64,000 bases of DNA, from NCBI RefSeq assembly GCF_001667185.1, contig NZ_LZIC01000013.1:39561-103560 (forward strand), in the 5' to 3' direction. This DNA comes from Mycobacterium sp. 852002-50816_SCH5313054-b (lineage in GTDB: Bacteria > Actinomycetota > Actinomycetes > Mycobacteriales > Mycobacteriaceae). Each line of letters opens with the position of its first letter. Position 1 is the first letter of the stretch. A program made the translations under genes and the position numbers. Positions 57,170 through 64,000 of this stretch are shown here, one piece after another. The notes beneath the pieces were generated by a model. The model was not told the origin of the DNA and did no database searches. It worked only from the letters and a program-made list of their open reading frames with translations.

Positions 57170-58155
57170 GACACCGCCGCCTCGGTCGCTTCGGCGGCCA
57201 GCTCCTCGCGGCCGCCGGTCCGCAGCAGCGACAGCATCGTGTCCGGGTCGTAGTCGGCCGGCCGGGTCGAGTCGACGAACCGTTCGACGACCTCGACGAA
57301 GCGGTCGGGGTGGTCGTGGAACGGCATGTGCCCGGAGTCCTCGAAGATCTCGATGCGCGAACCCGGCATCGAGGCGTGGGCGGTGTGCGCGTGGTCGACC
57401 GGGATGATCAGGTCGTCTTTGCCCCAAATGATTTGCACTGGAACGGATTTCACGAGATAGCTGCGGTCCAGCATGGTGACGTATTGGCCGCGCGCGTCCA
57501 CCACCGATCGCAGGGTGCGCGCGAAGGCCGCCAGCCCGTCGGGGTCGAGGAAGCCCTCCATCAGGTTGACCACCTCGGCGGCGTCGCGCCCGAACCTGGT
57601 GGAACCCAGCACGGTCTGCACGGCGCGGCCGACGCGCCGGATCGTGGGCATCACCCCGGGTGCGCGCAGCACGCCCAGCGCCTCGGCGCCCAGCGGCATC
57701 GCCGCCAACCGCAACGCCAGGCTCACGTCCTTCGTGACGCCGCCGGCGCTCACCAGCACGATGCGCTCCACCAGCTGGGGGTACTGATAGGCGAACTGCA
57801 TCGCGACGCCGCCCCCGAACGAATGCCCGACGACGGTGACCCGGTCGATGCCGAGCACGGCGAGCAGGTCGCGCATGCCGTTCGCGAAGGCCGGCAGGGA
57901 ATAGTCGGCGTGGGGCTTGTCGGACTCGCCGTGGCCCAGCAGATCCGGCGCGATGACCGTGAACCGTTGCGCAAGCTTGGCGTGCACCGTTTCCCATGAC
58001 TTGGAGTTGTCGCCGACGCCGTGGATCAGCAGCAGGGCCGGTCCCGACCCCGCGATCCGGAAGGCACGGCGGTACCCGTGGATCGTGCGGAACTGCAGTG
58101 ACGGGGCCTCGACCTCGCGGACCGGCCGCAGCTGGGGCGATAGTTCGTTGCGCAT
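57166..58155 (-). CDS. Alpha/beta hydrolase
   Basis: A 329-residue alpha/beta-fold hydrolase. Oxyanion-hole LIHGVGDNSKSW, nucleophile elbow VGHSFGGG, the acid in WGKDDLIIP, and catalytic His in SGHMPFHDHP are all present. It lacks a signal peptide. It resembles mycobacterial hydrolases of the Rv2715 type; substrate unknown. It sits between the Rv2360c-like gene and zur, where M. tuberculosis has no gene, so it is an accessory insertion or a relocated gene. Confidence 0.85.
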   Translation of the reverse strand: MRNELSPQLRPVREVEAPSLQFRTIHGYRRAFRIAGSGPALLLIHGVGDNSKSWETVHAKLAQRFTVIAPDLLGHGESDKPHADYSLPAFANGMRDLLAVLGIDRVTVVGHSFGGGVAMQFAYQYPQLVERIVLVSAGGVTKDVSLALRLAAMPLGAEALGVLRAPGVMPTIRRVGRAVQTVLGSTRFGRDAAEVVNLMEGFLDPDGLAAFARTLRSVVDARGQYVTMLDRSYLVKSVPVQIIWGKDDLIIPVDHAHTAHASMPGSRIEIFEDSGHMPFHDHPDRFVEVVERFVDSTRPADYDPDTMLSLLRTGGREELAAEATEAAVS

Positions 58156-58274
58156 CGGGTGCTCACTTCCCTTGAGGTGTTGTCTCGGCCCGTGGGCCAC
58201 TCATGGGTAGGAGCACGCGGCGGACGCGTGCCGGACACTTTTTTCAGAACTTTTCTGCGGACAGCCTCAGCGCC

Positions 58275-58667
58275 CTAGGAGCGGCACTGGGCGCAGGTTC
58301 CGAAGATCTCGATGGTGTGGCTGACCTCGGAGTAGCCGTGCTTGGCGGCCACCTGCGCCGCCCATTCCTCCACCTCGTGGTCACCCACCTCGATGGTGGA
58401 ACCGCAGCATCGGCACACCAGATGGTGGTGGTGATGTTCCGAGCACCTGCGGTAGACCGACTCGCCGGTGTCGGTGCGCAGCGTGTCGACCATGCCCGCC
58501 GCGGCCATCGACTGCAGCGTCCGGTAGACCGTGGTCAGGCCGATGTTGTCGCCGCGGCGCCGCAGCTCGTCGTGCAGCTCCTGGGCCGAGCGAAATTCGT
58601 CCAGCGTCTCGAGCAGCGTGGCGATCGCGGCGCGCTGGCGGGTGGAGCGCACGCTGGCGCCTGTCAC
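58275..58667 (-). CDS. zur: Zinc uptake regulator Zur (FurB)
   Basis: A 130-residue Fur-family repressor. DNA-binding winged helix LTTVYRTLQSMAAAGMV; metal sites in the His-rich EHHHHHLVCRCCG and the structural Cys pairs CRCC and CAQC. In mycobacteria Zur with zinc represses zinc uptake and alternative ribosomal protein genes. The GTG overlaps the smtB stop (GTGA), so the two zinc sensors are co-transcribed. Confidence 0.95.
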   Translation of the reverse strand: MTGASVRSTRQRAAIATLLETLDEFRSAQELHDELRRRGDNIGLTTVYRTLQSMAAAGMVDTLRTDTGESVYRRCSEHHHHHLVCRCCGSTIEVGDHEVEEWAAQVAAKHGYSEVSHTIEIFGTCAQCRS

Positions 58668-59089
58668 GGTGCGTCCTCGCTCGCGTGGGCGACGGCGTCG
58701 ACGACGATGTGCGCCAGGTGGTGGTCGGCGAGCCGATACAGCACTTCGCGTCCGGACCGTTCGCCGGCCACCACACCCGCCGCCTTGAGGATCTTCAGAT
58801 GCTGGCTGACCAGCGGCTGCGGCACGCCGAGCGCGTCGACCAGTTCGTGCACGCAGCGGTGCGATTCGCGCAACTGCAGCACGATCGCGATCCGCACGGG
58901 TGCGGCCAGCGCGCGCAACAGCTCGCCCGCGGCATCGAGGATCTCCCGCGGCGGTGGGACGGGGTACTCGGGAAACTCCGCGTGTTCGCCCGGCCCGGCC
59001 CCGCCATGCTCGTGGGGCAGCACGCTCAGCTCGGATCCCATGTCGCCGCCGGCAGCGGCCGGCACCGAGGACGTTGAGGACGTCGCCAT
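58664..59089 (-). CDS. smtB: ArsR/SmtB-family zinc sensor SmtB
   Basis: A 141-residue ArsR-family repressor released from DNA by zinc. The helix-turn-helix is VHELVDALGVPQPLVSQHLKILKAAGV; the helix-5 metal residues are in DHHLAHIVVDAVAH. An N-terminal tail rich in Ser, Gly and His (PHEHGG) precedes the fold. In M. tuberculosis SmtB (Rv2358) controls its own operon with zur. A palindrome suited to SmtB lies 80 bases upstream. A start at 59143 is possible but would add an unconserved-looking basic leader. Confidence 0.93.
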   Translation of the reverse strand: MATSSTSSVPAAAGGDMGSELSVLPHEHGGAGPGEHAEFPEYPVPPPREILDAAGELLRALAAPVRIAIVLQLRESHRCVHELVDALGVPQPLVSQHLKILKAAGVVAGERSGREVLYRLADHHLAHIVVDAVAHASEDAP

Positions 59090-59168
59090 GGGAGAGTCAT
59101 CACCTCGAGAAGTGCCGGTTATCGGGAGTGCCCGTCGTGGCAATCACGATCGGCCGCTTTCCACTGTC

Positions 59169-59188
59169 ACATGCGTGATGACGCATGT
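59169..59188. promoter_or_regulatory. Palindromic operator between smtB and glyS, probably SmtB-bound
   Basis: ACATGCGT and ACGCATGT form 8-base arms around GATG. The site is 80 bases upstream of smtB and about 100 upstream of glyS, and lies next to the region where a -35 for glyS would be expected (its likely -10, TACCAT, is at 59211-59216). Binding by SmtB is inferred from autoregulation known in M. tuberculosis. Confidence 0.65.
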
Positions 59189-59229
59189 CAAAGATCGCGG
59201 CGCCGGTCGATACCATGACTGATGTTTTG

Positions 59230-59253
59230 CGGGCGGCGGTTCGCCGCCGCCCG
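59230..59253 (+). promoter_or_regulatory. Very stable UUCG-loop hairpin in the glyS leader
   Basis: CGGGCGGCGG and CCGCCGCCCG form a 10-base-pair all-G/C stem closed by a TTCG loop, an exceptionally stable tetraloop. It lies in the presumed 5' untranslated region, about 36 bases before the glyS start. There is no U-run, so it is not an ordinary terminator. It may stabilise the transcript or act in regulation. Confidence 0.6.
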
Positions 59254-59288
59254 TCTGCCCGGATCTTCGAAAGGGAGTGCACAGCCCC

Positions 59289-60674
59289 GTGGCGTCCGTC
59301 ATCGACACCGTAGTCAACCTGGCCAAACGGCGGGGCTTCGTCTTTCCCTCGGGCGAGATCTACGGGGGCACCAAATCGGCGTGGGACTATGGCCCGCTGG
59401 GCGTGGAGCTCAAGGAGAACATCAAGCGCCAGTGGTGGCGCGCGGTGGTCACCGGCCGCGACGACGTGGTCGGGCTCGACTCGTCGATCATCCTGCCCCG
59501 GCAGGTGTGGGTGGCCTCCGGCCACGTCGAGGTCTTCCACGACCCGCTCATCGAGTGCCTGAACTGCCACCACCGGCATCGCCAGGACCACTTGCAGGAG
59601 GCCTACGCGGCGAAGAAGGGAATCGCCGACCCCGATTCGGTACCGATGGGCGAGATCGTCTGCCCGGACTGCGGCACCAAGGGCCAGTGGACCGAGCCCC
59701 GCGAATTCAACATGATGCTCAAGACCTACCTCGGACCGATCGAGACCGAGGAGGGGCTGCACTACCTGCGTCCCGAGACCGCGCAGGGCATCTTCGTCAA
59801 CTTCGCCAACGTGGTGACGACCGCGCGCCGCAAGCCGCCGTTCGGGATCGGGCAGATCGGCAAGAGCTTCCGCAACGAGATCACCCCCGGCAACTTCATC
59901 TTCCGGACCCGCGAGTTCGAGCAGATGGAGATGGAGTTCTTCGTGGAGCCCTCCACCGCCAGGGACTGGCACCAGTATTGGATCGACACCCGGCTGCAGT
60001 GGTACGTCGACCTGGGCATCGACCCGCAGAACCTGCGCCTGTACGAGCACCCGCAGGAGAAGCTGTCGCACTACTCGGACCGCACGGTCGACATCGAGTA
60101 CAAGTTCGGCTTCGTCGGCAATCCGTGGGGCGAGCTGGAAGGCGTCGCCAACCGCACGGACTTCGATTTGTCAACGCACGCAAAGCATTCCGGGGCCGAT
60201 CTGTCGTTCTACGACCAGGTCACCGACTCCCGGTACACGCCCTACGTCATCGAACCCGCGGCGGGCCTGACGCGGTCGTTCATGGCGTTTCTCGTCGATG
60301 CCTACAGCGAGGACGAAGCGCCCAACGCCAAGGGCGTCATGGAAAAGCGGACGGTGCTTCGGCTCGACCCACGCCTGGCGCCGGTCAAGGCCGCGGTGCT
60401 GCCGCTGTCCCGGCACGCCGACCTGAGCCCCAAGGCCCGTGACCTGGCCGCCGAATTGCGCAAGTGCTGGAACATCGATTTCGACGACGCCGGCGCCATC
60501 GGTCGCCGGTACCGTCGCCAGGACGAGGTCGGCACGCCGTTCTGCGTGACCGTCGACTTCGACTCGCTCGAGGACGACGCCGTGACCGTGCGCGAGCGCG
60601 ACGCCATGACCCAGGATCGGGTCGCGATCGGCGCTGTCGCCGATTACCTGGCGGCCCGCCTGAAGGGCTGCTAG
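59289..60674 (+). CDS. glyS: Glycyl-tRNA synthetase (single-chain, class II)
   Basis: A 461-residue homodimeric-type glycyl-tRNA synthetase. Class II motifs: motif 1 region [11 protein letters not shown], motif 2 [21 protein letters not shown], motif 3 GLTRSFMAF; a zinc-knuckle-like insertion has CLNCHHRH and CPDCGTK. The GTG at 59289 is chosen because AAGGGAG lies 11 bases before it, whereas the GTG at 59277 touches that Shine-Dalgarno. The leader contains a strong hairpin. Divergent from smtB-zur. Confidence 0.95.
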   Translation: MASVIDTVVNLAKRRGFVFPSGEIYGGTKSAWDYGPLGVELKENIKRQWWRAVVTGRDDVVGLDSSIILPRQVWVASGHVEVFHDPLIECLNCHHRHRQDHLQEAYAAKKGIADPDSVPMGEIVCPDCGTKGQWTEPREFNMMLKTYLGPIETEEGLHYLRPETAQGIFVNFANVVTTARRKPPFGIGQIGKSFRNEITPGNFIFRTREFEQMEMEFFVEPSTARDWHQYWIDTRLQWYVDLGIDPQNLRLYEHPQEKLSHYSDRTVDIEYKFGFVGNPWGELEGVANRTDFDLSTHAKHSGADLSFYDQVTDSRYTPYVIEPAAGLTRSFMAFLVDAYSEDEAPNAKGVMEKRTVLRLDPRLAPVKAAVLPLSRHADLSPKARDLAAELRKCWNIDFDDAGAIGRRYRRQDEVGTPFCVTVDFDSLEDDAVTVRERDAMTQDRVAIGAVADYLAARLKGC

Positions 60675-61012
60675 GCGCCCCTTCCGCACGGTGATGCCGA
60701 TTTGTGGTCTCTGCGTACACGGCGCTAATTCGCCGAATGAATCGAACGACTCAAATTGCGCGCGAATTGAGGTTCCGGCTCTTTCGAAAAGTTGCCATCG
60801 CAATTCCGCGGAGCGTCCGGGCGCTACGAGCGCCGCGGCCGGGGATCCGCGCTGCTCCGACGGCCTCTGCTCGGTGGTCTGCGGGGTGGCGTCAAGCCGT
60901 TTTCGGATTGGATCAAGTTTGTGTTATTGATCCGGTCAAGTTTGCGTTCTCGATTGATTCAAGTTTAGAAAAATATGCGGCTTTTCGGTGATTTTTGCCT
61001 TACGATCCGGCC
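60675..61012. other. Intergenic region between glyS and the PPE/esx cassette, with iterons
   Basis: 338 bases without a supported gene. The left part is unremarkable. The right part is AT-rich for this genome and contains three tandem 23-base repeats (60911-60979) followed by a -10-like TACGAT at 61001-61006 that should drive a leaderless transcript from the GTG at 61013. Confidence 0.6.
60911..60979 (+). repeat. Three 23-bp iterons upstream of the PPE/esx promoter
   Basis: TCAAGTTT recurs at 60913-60920, 60936-60943 and 60959-60966, exactly every 23 bases. The first two units also share the rest of the unit (TCAAGTTTGnGTTnTnGAT). A degenerate fourth copy (TCAAGCCGTTTTCGGATT) begins at 60892. 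The array ends about 20 bases before a -10-like TACGAT. It looks like a binding array for a regulator; no protein is known to me. Confidence 0.7.
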
Positions 61013-61078
61013 GTGATGGGTGTTGATTTCCGGGAGGCGACGAGGCCGTTGGCACGGCCCGCTGCGCGGGGGTCGTGA
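61001..61078 (+). promoter_or_regulatory. Leaderless promoter and 21-codon leader ORF before the PPE remnant
   Basis: A -10-like TACGAT (61001-61006) is followed six bases later by GTG at 61013, opening a 21-residue ORF (begins GTG ATG GGT GTT GAT) that stops with TGA at 61076-61078, overlapping the ATG of the PPE remnant as TGATG. The same layout, with the same -10-to-GTG distance, recurs before the intact PPE gene at 61982. Confidence 0.55.
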
Positions 61079-61143
61079 TGGTTCTCGATTTTTCCTGGTT
61101 GCCTGCCCAGGATGTCGCCGCGATGCTGGGCTACCGGGGGTGA
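61078..61143 (+). pseudogene. PPE gene remnant with in-frame internal deletion
   Basis: A 21-residue ORF reading MVLDFSWLPAQDVAAMLGYRG. Its first nine residues are a PPE38-type N-terminus (MVLDFSWLP). The rest matches [13 protein letters not shown], which lies about 145-160 residues into the intact PPE protein downstream. So a PPE gene appears to have lost about 440 bases internally and then ended at a premature stop. Nothing after it is recognisable PPE sequence before the esx gene. Confidence 0.75.
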
Positions 61144-61215
61144 TAGGTCGGGGCTGCGCGTTGGGCGCCGCAGCGGCGCCTAACTTCAATTTTTTGTTAC
61201 GGAAGGAGTGGGGTT

Positions 61216-61512
61216 ATGGCTACTCGGTTTATGACCGATCCGCACGCGATGCGGGCGATGGCAGGTCGATTCGACGTGCATGCGCAGACGGTTACGGATG
61301 AGGCGCAACGGATGTGGGCGTCGTCGCAAAACATTTCCGGCGCCAGCTGGAGCGGGGCGGCGGAGGCGACGTCCTACAACACCATGGGACAGATGAACCA
61401 GGCATTTCGCAACATTGTGAACATGCTGCAGAGCGTTCGCGACGGCTTGATCCGTGACGCCAACAACTACGAGCAGCAAGAGCAGGCGTCGCAGCAGATT
61501 TTGAGCAGTTAG
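61216..61512 (+). CDS. WXG100 protein, EsxM/EsxP (QILSS) family, EsxX-like
   Basis: A 98-residue ESX-5-type secreted protein. It has the helix-turn-helix WXG motif (ASWSGAAEA) and ends in QILSS, the name-giving C-terminus of the M. tuberculosis EsxK/M/P group. Substrate of a type VII secretion system as heterodimer with the next gene. AAGGAG lies shortly before the ATG. It follows a decayed PPE gene, matching the PPE71/PPE38-esxXY arrangement (RD5 region) of M. tuberculosis. Confidence 0.93.
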   Translation: MATRFMTDPHAMRAMAGRFDVHAQTVTDEAQRMWASSQNISGASWSGAAEATSYNTMGQMNQAFRNIVNMLQSVRDGLIRDANNYEQQEQASQQILSS

Positions 61513-61540
61513 CGGCACTGAGACTTAGGAGATTTGTGCG

Positions 61541-61825
61541 ATGACAATTAACTATCAATTCGGCGATGTGGACGCCCATGGCGCGACGATTCGCGCGCAG
61601 GCGGCGTCGTTGGAGGCCGAGCACCAGGCCATCGTTCGCGATGTGCTGGCTGCTGGTGACTTCTGGGGTGGCGCCGGTTCGGTGGCCTGCCAGGAGTTCA
61701 TCACCCAGTTGGGTCGCAACTTCCAGGTGATCTACGAGCAGGCGAACTCCCACGGCCAGAAGGTGCAAAGCGCCGGCAGCAACATGGCCAGCACCGACAG
61801 CGCCGTCGGGTCCAGCTGGGCCTGA
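61541..61825 (+). CDS. WXG100 protein, EsxN/Mtb9.9 family, EsxY-like
   Basis: A 94-residue partner of the preceding Esx protein, near-identical in pattern to the Mtb9.9 family (EsxI/L/N/O). The WXG motif is DFWGGAGS and the C-terminus MASTDSAVGSSWA. The heterodimer is expected to be exported by ESX-5. It begins 28 bases after the first esx gene. A strong hairpin follows 13 bases after the stop. Confidence 0.93.
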   Translation: MTINYQFGDVDAHGATIRAQAASLEAEHQAIVRDVLAAGDFWGGAGSVACQEFITQLGRNFQVIYEQANSHGQKVQSAGSNMASTDSAVGSSWA

Positions 61826-61838
61826 CCACCTCTCAAGG

Positions 61839-61868
61839 GCGTGGGTAACACCCCGGTGTTACCCACGC
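61839..61868 (+). terminator. Perfect 14-bp inverted repeat after the esx pair
   Basis: GCGTGGGTAACACC is followed after CC by its exact complement GGTGTTACCCACGC, giving a 13-base stem with a 4-base loop. It lies directly after the second esx gene and 100 bases before the next promoter. No U-run follows; terminator or transcript-stabilising element. Confidence 0.75.
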
Positions 61869-61969
61869 CTGAGGCGTTCGGTGACGAGAACCGGTCCCCG
61901 ACGCGAATTCAGCGCCAATACGGGTGAGACGGTTTGGTGAAACCCCGGATTTTTGATGGCCGATGGACT

Positions 61970-62041
61970 TAGGATCGGTCCGTGGTGTCTGTTGATCGTT
62001 GGACTGTGCCGTTGATGCGGCTGGCTGGCTTGGGGGTGTGA
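61970..62041 (+). promoter_or_regulatory. Leaderless promoter and 19-codon leader ORF before the PPE gene
   Basis: A -10-like TAGGAT (61970-61975) precedes GTG at 61982 by six bases. The ORF GTG GTG TCT GTT GAT CGT TGG ... runs 19 codons to TGA at 62039-62041, which overlaps the PPE ATG as TGATG. The layout is the same as at 61001-61078, and both leader ORFs share a V-[MV]-[GS]-V-D start. No Shine-Dalgarno is needed for the PPE gene if ribosomes reinitiate. Confidence 0.6.
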
Positions 62042-63252
62042 TGGTTCCCGCTTTTACGTTCTTCCCGCCGGAGATCAACTCGGCGTTGATGTTCGCCGGG
62101 GCGGGTTCGGGGCCCTTGTTCATGGCGGCGTCGGCCTGGGACTCCCTGGCGACGGACCTGGCGGGTGCGGCGTCGTCGTTCCAGTCGGTGGTCTCCGGCT
62201 TGACCGACGGGCCGTGGGCGGGGCCGGCGTCGATATCCATGGCGGCGGCGGCGACGCCCTACGTCGGATGGTTGAGCGCGGCCGCCGGGCAGGCGGAGTC
62301 GGCGGGTCTGCAGGCGCGCACAGCGGCGACGGCGTTTGAGTCCGCGCTGGCGGCGACTGTGCCCACGCCCGCAATCGCGGCGAACCGCACCCAGTTGATG
62401 ACGTTGATCGCGACGAACATCCTGGGCCAGAACACCCCGGCGATCTTCATGACCGAGTTCGAGTACATGGAGATGTGGGCCCAGGACGTGGCCGCCATGG
62501 TCGGCTATCACGGCGGGGCGATGGGGGTCGCCGCGGCGTTGCCGGCGTTCAGCACGCCGCCCCTGAACCTGGCGGGTTTGACGGGGCTGTTGTCGGCGCC
62601 GCTGGCGGGGGTGACTTCGCAGGCCGTCGGATTGGCCTCGTCGGTGGGCGGCGCGATCACCGCTCCGGTGGCCTCGGCGGTCGCCGTGGCCGGACCCGCG
62701 GTGTCGCAGGTGTCCGCGCTGGCCTCGGCCGCGCCGATTTCGTCGCTGTCGACCGTCGCCCAGGTCGGGATGATGCCGGTGAGCATGATGATGTCGCCGA
62801 TCATGATGGCGGCCCAAGCAGGAATGGGCGGCGCGAATTCGGCGGCCCTGGCCGGAGCGACGGGTGCCGCCGGCGCCATGGATCCGGCGAAGTTCGTCAG
62901 CAGTGCGGTTCCGAAGGGGCTCGGCGGTGGCGGCATCGGCGGCCTGGGTGGCGCCGAGGCCGGTTTGGGCAAGGCGCGGCTGGTCGGCGCGATGTCGGTC
63001 CCGCCGACCTGGCAGGGCTCGGCGCCGTCCCGGATGGTCAGCGCGGCGATGTCGGGCATGGGCGAGATGCCGGCCGGCGCCGCGGCGGCCGGGGCGCCGA
63101 TGGGCGGCGGCATGCCGATGATGCCGATGCCGATGGGTGGCATGGGCGCGGGCGCGGGCATGCCCGGCGGGATGATGGGCCGCGGCGGAGCCAGTCCGAC
63201 CCACGTGGTGCAGTCGCGGCCCAGCGTGGTGCCGCGGACCGGGGTCGGATAG
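62041..63252 (+). CDS. PPE family protein of the PPE-SVP group, PPE38-like
   Basis: A 403-residue protein. The PPE domain (about 1-175) has [32 protein letters not shown], the WxG GPWAGPAS and [14 protein letters not shown]. The C-terminal part has the SVPPTW signature (residues ~319-324) and a Met/Gly-rich tail ending [10 protein letters not shown]- and C-terminal sequence and the esx neighbours fit PPE38/PPE71 of M. tuberculosis, which is needed for ESX-5 export of PE_PGRS and PPE-MPTR proteins; that function here is inference. Its ATG is coupled to a leader ORF. Confidence 0.88.
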   Translation: MVPAFTFFPPEINSALMFAGAGSGPLFMAASAWDSLATDLAGAASSFQSVVSGLTDGPWAGPASISMAAAATPYVGWLSAAAGQAESAGLQARTAATAFESALAATVPTPAIAANRTQLMTLIATNILGQNTPAIFMTEFEYMEMWAQDVAAMVGYHGGAMGVAAALPAFSTPPLNLAGLTGLLSAPLAGVTSQAVGLASSVGGAITAPVASAVAVAGPAVSQVSALASAAPISSLSTVAQVGMMPVSMMMSPIMMAAQAGMGGANSAALAGATGAAGAMDPAKFVSSAVPKGLGGGGIGGLGGAEAGLGKARLVGAMSVPPTWQGSAPSRMVSAAMSGMGEMPAGAAAAGAPMGGGMPMMPMPMGGMGAGAGMPGGMMGRGGASPTHVVQSRPSVVPRTGVG

Positions 63253-63526
63253 GTCGTCGGAAAGGGCAGGTGATAAACCGGGTCGCGAGTCGGCGGCCCC
63301 CAGGGCCCGGGTCTGTGGCCATATTGGTTGCACCAAGCGGAGAGTGCTGCTCTCACCCGGATTCCGTCATCCGTTTCGCTCAAGATCTTGCGCTGTTTCT
63401 CAAAGAGGCGAAATCGGTGAATCCCGGATATTGTCCTCAGAATTGACTTACGATGCGAAGTGCCTGGTGGTGCTGTATTCGCCGCCGGGTTCGAATGTGA
63501 ACGAAACGGCTGTGGAAGGGGGCACC

Positions 63527-63853
63527 GTGCTTTTGCCTCTTGGTTCCCCGCTGCCGGACGATGCGGTGTCGGCAAAGCGAGGCGAGTCGGGGATGCTCGG
63601 CGGCTTATCGGTTCCGCTGAAGTGGGGGGTGGCTGTTCCCCCGGATGACTACGACCATTGGGCACCGGAGCCGGAAGAAGGCACCGATGCAACCGCGCAG
63701 GCGGCCGAGGGGCTCAGCCCGGAGGCGGCCGGCGACGGCATGGACGAGTGGAATGAGTGGGCCGAATGGAGCGAGTGGCAAGCCGAAGCGGAACCTCGCT
63801 TCGACATGCCGCGCACTACCAGCGTGGTACCGACCTCGCCGGCGGCGGGCTGA
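63527..63853 (+). CDS. Conserved esx-linked protein, Rv2348c-like
   Basis: A 108-residue acidic protein of unknown function. Blocks: VLLPLGSPLPDDAVSAKRGESGMLGGLSVPLKWG, VAVPPDDYDHWAPEPEE, and a Trp/Glu-rich stretch with the repeat WNEWAEWSEW. It resembles the protein encoded next to esxP/esxO in M. tuberculosis (Rv2348c), which has the same length with this start. The GTG at 63527 follows GGAAGGGGG by four bases; an earlier GTG at 63497 is possible. It lies just before another esx gene and may be a chaperone or co-substrate, but there is no direct evidence. Confidence 0.7.
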   Translation: MLLPLGSPLPDDAVSAKRGESGMLGGLSVPLKWGVAVPPDDYDHWAPEPEEGTDATAQAAEGLSPEAAGDGMDEWNEWAEWSEWQAEAEPRFDMPRTTSVVPTSPAAG

Positions 63854-63904
63854 GGTTTCACGCGTGATCCAAGACCAACCTGTATGAGAAATCCAGGAAG
63901 TTAA

Positions 63905-64000
<96 letters not shown>

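Noticed and set aside
60691..60991. Short overlapping frames of 79 and 95 codons after glyS
   Set aside because: No Shine-Dalgarno, no recognisable family, and the region contains phased repeats that indicate regulatory rather than coding sequence.
63460..63648. A 62-codon GTG frame after a TACGAT element, as a third leaderless leader ORF
   Set aside because: The -10-to-GTG spacing is one base shorter, the peptide has no similarity to the two PPE leader ORFs, and it overlaps the Rv2348c-like gene, which has its own Shine-Dalgarno.

Overview
The window is high-GC actinobacterial chromosome with the gene content of a slow-growing Mycobacterium. It carries a complete mycobactin (mbt) siderophore locus with IdeR-type boxes, mycobacterial PE_PGRS, PPE and Esx genes, cfp2/MTB12 antigen genes, and an order that follows, in inverted orientation, the M. 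tuberculosis stretch from ggtB to the PPE38/esx region. It differs from M. tuberculosis in several accessory insertions. Species cannot be fixed from the sequence alone.

Layout. 1-5830: a gamma-glutamyltransferase lipoprotein (cut by the window edge), a SnoaL-like/TetR pair, and on the minus strand the sulfur assimilation operon sirA-cysH-che1, preceded by a poly-cysteine leader ORF. 6036-10701: hemW, then a SulP anion transporter and an SbtA-type bicarbonate transporter. 11025-38213: the mycobactin locus, mbtI, then a three-gene insert (acyl-ACP desaturase, berberine-bridge-type oxidase, MFS exporter), then mbtA (minus) divergent from an mbtB-C-D-E-F-G-H operon in which every junction overlaps. 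38313-41305: two tandem cfp2 genes, an ECF41-type sigma factor with its carboxymuconolactone decarboxylase-like partner, and an Rv2375-like protein. 41459-51984: housekeeping genes hrcA, dnaJ2, rsmE, phoH, ybeY, corC-like and era, interrupted by a DinB-like/TetR pair and by a PE_PGRS gene. 51994-60674: a PLP decarboxylase, amidase, recO, uppS, an Rv2360c-like protein, an alpha/beta hydrolase, zur, smtB and glyS. 60900-64000: a PPE38-type PPE/esx cassette region with a decayed PPE copy and the start of another esx copy.

How the genes work together. MbtI makes salicylate from chorismate. MbtA activates it and loads it on MbtB, and MbtB-F assemble the mycobactin core with lysines hydroxylated by MbtG and with MbtH as adenylation helper. 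The MFS exporter in the insert is a candidate siderophore transporter. SirA and CysH supply sulfide for cysteine, and Che1 plausibly makes the siroheme that SirA needs. Zur and SmtB are the zinc-sensing pair. The PPE38-type cassette is of the class linked to ESX-5 export of PE_PGRS proteins, one of which is encoded here.

Most notable observations: mutually exclusive RNA pairings around the sirA poly-Cys leader; an exact 21-bp direct repeat bounding the PE_PGRS insertion between ybeY and the corC-like gene; two matching leaderless leader ORFs that overlap PPE starts, one leading into a PPE gene with an internal deletion; 23-bp iterons before that cassette; a vestigial adenylation fragment in MbtE and an epimerase-like domain in MbtF lacking its catalytic His; and an SbtA plus SulP bicarbonate-type transporter pair in a heterotroph.
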